A stretch of 7,055 nucleotides of DNA from Desulfurococcales archaeon (GTDB lineage Archaea; Thermoproteota; Thermoprotei_A; Sulfolobales; Desulfurococcaceae): assembly GCA_027083045.1 (NCBI GenBank), contig JALWQP010000041.1, positions 1 through 7,055 of the forward strand, read 5' to 3'. The position numbers and the translations under genes are program-made. The notes below the pieces were generated by a model. That model ran no database searches. It was not told the origin of the DNA and saw only the letters and a list, made by a program, of their open reading frames with translations. Of this stretch, positions 1 through 4,953 are shown one piece after another (position 1 is the stretch's first letter; each line of letters opens with the position of its first letter).

Positions 1-498
1 TATATCTTCATCGAAATAATGTATGGCTTCCTCAATGTTTAAGGGAGATGGCTCGCCAGAAATATTAGCACTTGACCCTGTTATGAATCCTCCATTCATT
101 TCTGCTAGTTTTCGTGGAAAAGGCGCTGCAGGAACACGCAAAGCTATACTATTATCCCTACACACAAGACTAGAGAATATGTTGCAATCAACATCGTTGA
201 AAACAACCGTTATCGGGCCAGGCCAGACCGCTGTGAGAAATGCTCTTAACTTGTTATTTATATCAACGATCTCTTCAACACCCGTTATGCTAGATGCCAG
301 TACAGGTAAGGGTTTAGTTTTTTCTCTACGCTTAACAAGGAAAACCTTCTCCACGTACTCATCATTATATACATCGCTGAAAATACCGTATACTGTATCC
401 GTTGGACCTACAACAAGTCCTCCACTTCTTATTGTCCTGTATGCTTCCTCAATGACTTGCTCGCTCGGACGCCAAAACGGTGTTTTTACTACACGCAC
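1..498 (-). CDS. sua5: Threonylcarbamoyl-AMP synthase, YrdC/Sua5 family (3' end cut by window edge)
   Basis: In this family the enzyme makes L-threonylcarbamoyladenylate from threonine, bicarbonate and ATP, the first step of the t6A modification at position 37 of ANN-decoding tRNAs. It is cytoplasmic. I translated the minus strand by hand and read 166 codons. Visible family motifs are PTDTVYG (about residues 32-38), VKRREKTKPLPVL (55-67, the KxR...KPL region), WPGPITVV (92-99), SIALRVP (117-123) and TGSSANISG (140-148). These cover most of a YrdC domain. The gene runs off base 1, so whether it is a short TsaC type or a longer Sua5 type with a C-terminal domain cannot be told. I chose GTG at 498 because AGGTGAT (509-503) lies 4 bases upstream and the protein then begins VRVVKTPFW, close to the expected domain edge. 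In-frame alternatives are GTG at 507 and ATG at 540. It is divergent from the aRF1 gene. Family call is firm; the start is moderate. Confidence 0.93.
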   Translation of the reverse strand, partial: MRVVKTPFWRPSEQVIEEAYRTIRSGGLVVGPTDTVYGIFSDVYNDEYVEKVFLVKRREKTKPLPVLASSITGVEEIVDINNKLRAFLTAVWPGPITVVFNDVDCNIFSSLVCRDNSIALRVPAAPFPRKLAEMNGGFITGSSANISGEPSPLNIEEAIHYFDEDI

Positions 499-502
499 TG
501 CT

Positions 503-509
503 ATCACCT
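503..509 (-). promoter_or_regulatory. Ribosome binding site deciding the sua5 start
   Basis: On the minus strand AGGTGAT matches the archaeal anti-Shine-Dalgarno (complement of GGAGGTGATC) over seven bases, with 4 bases before GTG at 498. It favours GTG 498 over the in-frame GTG at 507, which lies inside this site. If the TATA element near 525 drives transcription, the message would start near 500 and lack this site. The site therefore implies either a more distant promoter or a coincidental match. Confidence 0.5.
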
Positions 510-512
510 GTT

Positions 513-530
513 CCAAACCTATATAATAGA
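513..530. promoter_or_regulatory. Shared TATA element of the divergent sua5 / aRF1 genes
   Basis: The element CTATATAATAG (519-529) reads as a TATA box on both strands. On plus it is preceded by CCAAAC (513-518), a plausible BRE. A transcript starting about 25 bases downstream would begin near 550, giving the aRF1 gene a leader of roughly 12-20 bases. On minus the box reads CTATTATATAG, preceded by GAAACT, and would place a start near 500, almost at the sua5 start codon. The only space between the two genes is 63 bp, so both promoters must be here or inside the opposite gene. Inferred from spacing and sequence. Confidence 0.55.
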
Positions 531-561
531 GTTTCAACATCCACGAGTTAATGAATTATGC

Positions 562-1707
562 GTGAGAGAGGTGTATGAGGGGTGGGTTTTTAGCTATAGT
601 GAGGAGAAGCTCCAGTCGTTACGTGTTGATCGGAGACAGCTGAAAAATATAATTAATGAGCTCAAGAAGTGGCGTGCCCCCGCAACTGTATTGTTAAGTC
701 TCTATATTCCTCCAGGCAGGCCCGTCAGTGACGTATTGAACATGCTACGACAAGAGCTTTCTATCACAGATAACATCAAATTGAAGAAAACACGAAACGC
801 TGTTCAAAGAGCATTATCAGCAGCTATTGAGAGGCTCAGCAAGGTTCCGAAGATACCTGATAAGGGGTTAGCACTGTTTTGTGGAGAAGACATGAATACC
901 GGTGACTTCATATGTATAATGCTTATACCGCCTGAGAAAGTGCCCGTATACTACTATAGGACCGACAAGGAATTCCATACAGAGTTCTTAGAAGAAATGG
1001 TGCTGGAGTCAAATCTTGTCGGACTAATACTTGTTGAGAGAGATGCGGCAACTCTTGGACTGCTTAAAGGCAGTAGACTTGAAGTTCTCGAAGAACTAGA
1101 AGCCTATATCCCAGGCAAACACCACAGGGGCGGCCAGAGCCAGCGACGTTTTGACCGTATAATAGAGCAACTTGTAGATGAATTCTACAAGAGAGTTGCT
1201 GAGCACGCCAAGAAACACTTTCTACCACTTCTCGAGCAAGGAAAACTAAAAGCGATACTTATCGGTGGGCCAGCCTACAGCAAATATGACTTCTTAGAAG
1301 GAAACTATTTAGATTATAGACTTAAACAGATCGTGCTACCGAGACTAATCGATGTTGGATATCAGGGTGAAGTAGGGCTCAGAGAGATGATCATGAAAGC
1401 CGCAGATATTCTGAAAGAACAAGAATATGTTGATGCACTAAAGGCTGTCGAGGAGTTTAAGCTCCACATGGCGAAGGACGATGGCCTTATTATTTATGGT
1501 GATGACGAAGTAAAACAAGCACTACAAATGGGAGCTGTCAAGATACTGATAATCGATGAGGATAGATCGGATGCTCTGGAATGGGCTGAGCTCGCGAAGA
1601 AGTTTGGCGCCAAACCGGTTTATTTGAGCGACGATATACCGGAGGGAGCATGGCTTAAGAAGACCTTTGGGGGCATAGTAGGCATATTAAGATATAGGAT
1701 TTATTAA
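562..1707 (+). CDS. prf1: Peptide chain release factor aRF1 (archaeal class-1 release factor)
   Basis: The family recognises all three stop codons in the ribosomal A site and triggers peptide release; it works with aEF1A and the recycling factor ABCE1. Numbering from GTG 562 (381 residues, close to the usual size of about 370), domain 1 contains LLSLYIPPGRP (44-54), NIKL (71-74, where NIKS is usual) and YRTDKEF (132-138, where the YxCxxxF motif is usual). Domain 2 carries GKHHRGGQ with GGQ at 190-192, the peptidyl-transfer motif. Domain 3 follows, with ILIGGPAYSK (232-241) and a C-terminal region of the eL30-like type (about 280-375). No in-frame ATG suits the start: ATG at 457 would extend antisense through the sua5 start and add non-homologous residues. 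GTG 562 or GTG 571 are the realistic starts; neither has a strong ribosome binding site, and the short leader predicted from the TATA element fits both. The two altered decoding motifs are noted as a finding. Confidence 0.93.
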   Translation: MREVYEGWVFSYSEEKLQSLRVDRRQLKNIINELKKWRAPATVLLSLYIPPGRPVSDVLNMLRQELSITDNIKLKKTRNAVQRALSAAIERLSKVPKIPDKGLALFCGEDMNTGDFICIMLIPPEKVPVYYYRTDKEFHTEFLEEMVLESNLVGLILVERDAATLGLLKGSRLEVLEELEAYIPGKHHRGGQSQRRFDRIIEQLVDEFYKRVAEHAKKHFLPLLEQGKLKAILIGGPAYSKYDFLEGNYLDYRLKQIVLPRLIDVGYQGEVGLREMIMKAADILKEQEYVDALKAVEEFKLHMAKDDGLIIYGDDEVKQALQMGAVKILIIDEDRSDALEWAELAKKFGAKPVYLSDDIPEGAWLKKTFGGIVGILRYRIY

Positions 1708-1754
1708 TCCAGTCAATAATTCATCTATTCTGAATATTAACCCCCTTCACTATT

Positions 1755-1760
1755 AGGTGA
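1755..1760 (+). promoter_or_regulatory. Candidate ribosome binding site inside the annotated start of the PhoU/TrkA-C gene
   Basis: AGGTGA covers the GTG start at 1757 itself. With 8 bases between it and TTG at 1769, it would work as a ribosome binding site for that in-frame TTG. Otherwise GTG 1757 would be translated without a leader site. The sequence TGAATATTAA (1731-1740), about 20-25 bases upstream of 1757, is a weak TATA candidate that would give a nearly leaderless message. Confidence 0.3.
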
Positions 1761-2971
1761 AAAAAGTATTGCCTATAAAGGCGCCTAGGCCAGTCAAGTA
1801 CGAGCCCATACCCGTCTATGAATTATTAACCGATATGAGTGAGTACTCAAGATTAATGGTCGATCTAGCCTACTACTCGGTAGTAGTGAATGACTCGAGC
1901 CTTGCCTACGAAGTACAGCGTGTAGAAGACAAACTAGATGTGGCTTGGAGCCTTCTAGTAATGCAGGCCAGCCTTGCCGTCAAAACAGTGCATGATGCCG
2001 AGGAGATGGTGAGCGTGTATAGGATGGCAAATGCCCTCGATAAACTAAGTGATTCGGCAGCAGATATAGCCATGCTCGTCTTGAGAGGTACAGGAATTAG
2101 TGAACAGGTACGTGCAGCGCTTCTCGAGTCCGAGGAGGTTATTTCGAGAATAACCGTTAAGAACAAAGCCTACGAGGGTTTCAGCATAGATAGACTGTAC
2201 GAGATGATGACGGGCTTCAACATAATCGCTATCAGGAGAGAGGATCACTGGATCATAAACCCTGACGAGGACACGGAGATCAAGGTTGGCGACATATTGA
2301 TCGTGCGGGGAACCTTCGATTCTCTAAGCCTAGTTGCAAAAATGCTGGGCGATGAAATCGCTCTTAGAAAACCAAGCACTAATGTTGTAGAGGAAAAACT
2401 AGCCAAGAAAATAGCTTATCTCAAGAATATCTCTGACGTTATGATTGATCTAGCGTTCCACGCAATAGTGAATAACGATAGAATCGCCGCCAACGAAGTA
2501 CTCAATCTTGAAGAGGTCGTTGACGACCTTGCGTACAAAATGATCCTATACATATTATCCGAGTACAATGGTGAGCCTGAAGAAAAGGCCGGCCTCATGA
2601 GCTTCGTAACATCTATGGAAAATATAGCTGATGCAGCGACAGAACTGATAGTACCATTAGCGTCACACCTACCGATTCATCCTATTGTTAGAAGAGTCGA
2701 AGAAGAAAGCATAGAACAAGTGGCAAGACTGAAGATTCCTGAAGGATTCAAGGAGAGAACACTGGAATCCCTTGCATTGGACGATCTAGGTGTTCTCGTG
2801 ATAGCTCTTTATAGGAACAACAAGATAATACCCATGCCTAAACCTAGCACTATAGTTAAACCTGGTGATGTACTCCTGATAAAATACTATTCGGGAACCG
2901 AGACCAATCTTATAGAAAAACTTGAATCCCTAAACATTGAATATGAGGGCATAGAAGAAGAGGAAGAGTAA
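1757..2971 (+). CDS. PhoU / TrkA-C (RCK_C) tandem-repeat regulatory protein
   Basis: The 404-residue protein is a visible duplication of one module. Copy 1 is a PhoU-like helical bundle (about 22-128) followed by an RCK_C/TrkA_C domain (about 130-200, with GFNIIAIRRE and IKVGDILIVRG). Copy 2 is PhoU-like (about 214-325) then RCK_C (about 335-395, with LGVLVIALYRNN and VKPGDVLLIKY). Aligned blocks show the repeat: MVDLAYYSVVVNDSSLAYEV at 34 matches MIDLAFHAIVNNDRIAANEV at 229. No signal peptide or membrane segment is seen, and the tail is acidic (EEEE). This architecture matches archaeal PhoU plus TrkA_C proteins, thought to be cytoplasmic regulators of cation channels or MgtE-like transporters; the ligand is not established. 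The gene starts 49 bp after the aRF1 gene. The start is GTG; AGGTGA (1755-1760) overlaps it and would suit TTG at 1769 (MPIKAPRP...) better, so the true start may be four codons later. No transporter lies beside it. Confidence 0.88.
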   Translation: MKKVLPIKAPRPVKYEPIPVYELLTDMSEYSRLMVDLAYYSVVVNDSSLAYEVQRVEDKLDVAWSLLVMQASLAVKTVHDAEEMVSVYRMANALDKLSDSAADIAMLVLRGTGISEQVRAALLESEEVISRITVKNKAYEGFSIDRLYEMMTGFNIIAIRREDHWIINPDEDTEIKVGDILIVRGTFDSLSLVAKMLGDEIALRKPSTNVVEEKLAKKIAYLKNISDVMIDLAFHAIVNNDRIAANEVLNLEEVVDDLAYKMILYILSEYNGEPEEKAGLMSFVTSMENIADAATELIVPLASHLPIHPIVRRVEEESIEQVARLKIPEGFKERTLESLALDDLGVLVIALYRNNKIIPMPKPSTIVKPGDVLLIKYYSGTETNLIEKLESLNIEYEGIEEEEE

Positions 2972-3049
2972 GGATCCGTAAACCTAAGCCTTAATTAGGG
3001 CCAGAGACAAAACTATTTCCGGCACAAGGTTCCTCGCAGGGATTCTTCT

Positions 3050-3328
3050 ATGATGCCCAAGTTAAGCCCTTCTGAAAAATATGAGCTTGTTAAATTAATA
3101 GTCGATGCGGGCCTCGAAGAGGACTTTATGGAATGGCTCAGGAATCAGGGATACACTCATCTATTTGGTAGGCTAGATAACATCCCTGACGAACTAATAG
3201 AATCCTACATTAGGGTTAAGAGACTACTGCCTACCGATGACTATGATTCTTATCTTGAAGCTCTTAGAAATATGGATGAGCTTGAACCCCCGGACAAGAG
3301 AACCTATATACCCGCAAGAAAAGAATAA
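3050..3328 (+). CDS. Small acidic protein of unknown function
   Basis: I do not recognise this 92-residue protein. It is mostly predicted helix, rich in Asp and Glu (DAGLEEDFMEWL, NMDELEPPDK), with no cysteine, no membrane segment and no signal peptide. The tail is basic and proline-containing (TYIPARKE). Composition and codon use resemble the neighbours, and no competing frame is credible, which supports a real gene. ATG at 3050 is followed at once by ATG at 3053 and either may be the start; no good ribosome binding site precedes them. It lies 78 bp downstream of the PhoU/TrkA-C gene on the same strand and is followed by pyrimidine-rich stretches that look like a transcription end. It may be cotranscribed with its neighbour, but nothing in the sequence ties it to a function. 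Confidence 0.7.
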   Translation: MMPKLSPSEKYELVKLIVDAGLEEDFMEWLRNQGYTHLFGRLDNIPDELIESYIRVKRLLPTDDYDSYLEALRNMDELEPPDKRTYIPARKE

Positions 3329-3331
3329 TCA

Positions 3332-3397
3332 TTCCCTTTCTTTTCTGAAAAGGCGAATGTTCGTCACTACTCATTAATTATTTTTAGTTAGTTTTTC
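3332..3397 (+). terminator. T-rich termination region after the small acidic gene
   Basis: Starting a few bases after the stop codon are a pyrimidine tract (3332-3346, containing CTTTCTTTTCT) and two further T runs, at 3380-3385 and 3392-3396. Archaeal termination commonly occurs at such T tracts without a strong hairpin. The position between convergent genes fits the end of the plus-strand unit. Confidence 0.5.
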
Positions 3398-3470
3398 AAC
3401 AACTTATCATACCTGCTCAGTAATCATGAAAGTAATCTATGCGAATTTGGGAATGTAACATGTTGTTATG

Positions 3471-3545
3471 GCCGGGAGTGACCCGTCCTACGCTCATACT
3501 CCCCCGGTACTCGGGGGCGTTGCGTAGGCTCCGGGGCACTCGTAT
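3471..3545. ncRNA. Putative structured RNA of unknown class (GC-rich island)
   Basis: Bases 3471-3541 contain 50 G or C in 71, in a strongly AT-rich intergenic setting. They form a nested interrupted hairpin: GAGTG (3476-3480) with CACTC (3537-3541); CCCG (3482-3485) with CGGG (3532-3535); CCTACGC (3487-3493) with GCGTAGG (3522-3528); CCCCCG (3501-3506) with CGGGGG (3512-3517); loop GTACT (3507-3511). An asymmetric internal loop (TCATACT against CGTT) sits in the middle. In AT-rich hyperthermophiles, GC-rich intergenic islands are typically stable RNAs. The strand is not settled. On minus, TTAAATAA just upstream (about 3576-3583) is a TATA candidate placing a start near 3553; no similar box is evident on plus. 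It has no tRNA T-loop, no clear C/D boxes and no ACA box at the right distance. It might instead be a 3' processing or regulatory hairpin. Confidence 0.5.
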
Positions 3546-3574
3546 AGAGTTTATTGTGTTGCTCCTAATTTAAC

Positions 3575-4606
3575 TTATTTAATATCTATAATGTTGTTCT
3601 TGTTGACTTTGATATTTAGAGTAGCTTCGGCTATTCCGCTACTATATCTTGTGATTCTCCGAAGACTATCGTAGATTAGTGTTAAGACTATTTTCTCTTG
3701 ATCACTTATGTTTCCTAAGAGGATCTTGTTCAGCAATATATCTTCTATCTCCCCGACTATTTTCTGCGCATCTCTAATCACCTCTTCTGCTTTCTTTCTC
3801 CCTAATTTGTATAGGTTATCCATCGCGTTGTTGAAAGTACTGACTATTCTCTGACCGAGCTCATAGGTTTCCTGGCATAAGACACAAACCTCAGGCATGT
3901 GTTTGATCCTCTTAGCAATATTTACAGCATGATCAGCTATTCTCTCAAGGTTTCTCACAACTATTCTATAGTTGATCGCCTCAACAGGGTTCGAGATTCC
4001 GAGCTCATACATTATCTTAATATCAAGTAGTGCTAGGGCTAGCTGTCTAACAATCATAAAGTGAAATCTATCTGCTTCATCATCACGTTGTATTACCGCA
4101 GCAGCCAACTCCTTGTCTTTCTTGATGAGCGCGTTCAGAGCGTCGTTGAGCATTCCGTTGACTATTAGATGTAGTCTCCTTATTGCTCTAATGAGCGGTA
4201 GCTCCTTTAGGTCAAGGAGTATCTTAAATGATATTGAATTATAGGTTTCATCGACAACCTCTATACCAGCAAGCTTGATCCTTGCCATGTTCTTGAGCTC
4301 ACTTATCCGTCGCGCCAGATTCGGAATATTAGATGAGAATGTCACAGCTATATTGTCGTAGCCAGCAAGATACATCGCGACGAGTACACGGAATATTTCC
4401 TGGTTGTCGATATCCTCTTTAATATGGATCTCTCCGCTCAGTTGTCTAGCCTCCGCTTTAGGAGAAGTAATTATTAGCTTACCTTCATGCTCATATATTA
4501 GTACGTAATCACCTGATTTTAGTCCCATCATATCTATCCATTCTTTTGGCAATGTAACGATATATGAGGATGAACCTGTTTTCTGTATCTTTCTTTTCTC
4601 TACCAC
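3575..4606 (-). CDS. AbrB-PhoU fusion regulator (archaeal PhoU-family protein)
   Basis: The 343-residue protein begins with an AbrB/SpoVT-type swapped-hairpin domain (about 3-50; IQKTGSSSYIVTLPKEWI and LKSGDYVLIYEHEGKLII), normally a DNA-binding fold. A linker domain follows (about 55-135), then a PhoU region (about 138-340). The first PhoU repeat keeps an acidic cluster QRDDEAD (173-179) and RNLERIADHAVNIAKRI (218-234), the metal-binding signature. The corresponding second-repeat helix, IYDSLRRITRYSSGIAEA (311-328), has lost the ERIxD acids. CVLC (241-244) forms a CxxC pair. No signal peptide or membrane span is seen. Archaeal proteins of this build are annotated as phosphate-uptake regulators; a transcriptional role is inferred from the AbrB domain. 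The GTG start at 4606 is supported by GGGTGA (4618-4613), 6 bases upstream. It is preceded by an AT-rich gap with its own TATA candidates, so it is likely a separate unit. No Pst transporter is nearby. Confidence 0.9.
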   Translation of the reverse strand: MVEKRKIQKTGSSSYIVTLPKEWIDMMGLKSGDYVLIYEHEGKLIITSPKAEARQLSGEIHIKEDIDNQEIFRVLVAMYLAGYDNIAVTFSSNIPNLARRISELKNMARIKLAGIEVVDETYNSISFKILLDLKELPLIRAIRRLHLIVNGMLNDALNALIKKDKELAAAVIQRDDEADRFHFMIVRQLALALLDIKIMYELGISNPVEAINYRIVVRNLERIADHAVNIAKRIKHMPEVCVLCQETYELGQRIVSTFNNAMDNLYKLGRKKAEEVIRDAQKIVGEIEDILLNKILLGNISDQEKIVLTLIYDSLRRITRYSSGIAEATLNIKVNKNNIIDIK

Positions 4607-4612
4607 TATTGG

Positions 4613-4618
4613 TCACCC
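4613..4618 (-). promoter_or_regulatory. Ribosome binding site of the AbrB-PhoU gene
   Basis: On minus, GGGTGA (within CAGGGTGACC) lies 6 bases before the GTG start at 4606 and matches the archaeal anti-Shine-Dalgarno. It supports this start against the absence of any nearby ATG. Confidence 0.7.
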
Positions 4619-4623
4619 TGTGT

Positions 4624-4680
4624 CCATATAATATATACTAATAAATACAACTAATTATTTCTTTTTTACAGATTTATATT
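4624..4680 (-). promoter_or_regulatory. Promoter region of the AbrB-PhoU gene (TATA candidates)
   Basis: Three TATA-like boxes read toward the gene on minus: AATATAAATC (4680-4671), TTGTATTTATTAG (4650-4638) and TATATATTATAT (4637-4626). The first would leave a leader of about 40 bases including the ribosome binding site. The second would start just at that site, and the third would be leaderless. The first is the best fit to the presence of a ribosome binding site. Confidence 0.4.
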
Positions 4681-4900
4681 GGTTTAATAAAACCTGTTAT
4701 ATTCTACCTACAATTATTTTACATCACAGTATCGACATTAAATAGTACGTATTCTATAACCCATATCATGTATACGTATTAGCAAAGATAATAATCCAAG
4801 CATATAATGATCAATACTAAAATATAAACAAAATACACACCATTGTGAATCATCATCTGGGATAACATTATTGTAAAGACGACAACGTAGCAGTTCTAAT

Positions 4901-4920
4901 GAAAAATAGAGAAATAAAGA
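4901..4920 (-). terminator. T-rich termination tract after the kinase gene
   Basis: On minus, starting 33 bases after the stop codon, the sequence reads TCTTTATTTCTCTATTTTTC, a T-rich stretch of the kind used for archaeal termination. It suggests the kinase transcript ends before the AbrB-PhoU gene. Confidence 0.4.
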
Positions 4921-4953
4921 ACTTAATGTAAAGTATTCAAGTGACTATAACAG

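Larger units (their letters stand above)
4607..4953. other. AT-rich intergenic region, 347 bp, no gene seen
   Basis: It holds the AbrB-PhoU promoter and ribosome binding site on its left side and the kinase-gene transcription end on its right side. Only trivial open frames occur (for example a 16-codon minus frame starting near 4770), none with a convincing ribosome binding site. TACGTATT occurs twice (4746-4753 and 4773-4780), 27 bp apart, a weak hint of a paired protein-binding site. No tRNA, hairpin of note or repeat array is visible. Confidence 0.6.

Noticed and set aside
23..526. Plus-strand open frame of 167 codons at the left edge
   Set aside because: It lies antisense to the sua5-type gene, whose minus-strand translation shows PTDTVYG, WPGPIT and SSAN motifs. 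The plus frame shows no family resemblance.
457..561. Longer aRF1 starting at ATG 457
   Set aside because: The extra 35 residues are antisense to the sua5 start, do not resemble an aRF1 N-terminus and would lie upstream of the TATA element.
1906..2598. Three minus-strand open frames inside the PhoU/TrkA-C gene (1906-2166, 2045-2248, 2416-2598)
   Set aside because: All are antisense to a strongly supported coding region and have Ser/Thr/Arg-rich low-information translations.
2983..2999. Inverted repeat CCTAA...TTAGG after the PhoU/TrkA-C gene
   Set aside because: The 5-bp AT-containing stem with a 7-base loop is too weak to call a terminator or operator, and no T tract follows.
3340..3352. 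Small hairpin CTTTT-CTG-AAAAG after the 92-residue gene
   Set aside because: The stem is short and A/T-only apart from the closing pair. It is better read as part of the pyrimidine-rich termination region.
3471..3545. GC-rich island as a tRNA or 5S rRNA gene
   Set aside because: There is no GGTTCGAATCC-type T arm, no CCA-adjacent acceptor stem and no cloverleaf. The fold is a single interrupted hairpin far shorter than 5S rRNA.
3471..3545. GC-rich island as a standard H/ACA guide RNA
   Set aside because: No ACA lies about 14-16 bases beyond a guide pocket on either strand, and the apical stem is too short. Kept only as a structured element of unknown class.
4790..4860. Possible C/D box small RNA on minus (ATGATGA at 4856-4850)
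   Set aside because: No CTGA D box follows within the next 70 bases, and there is no flanking terminal stem.
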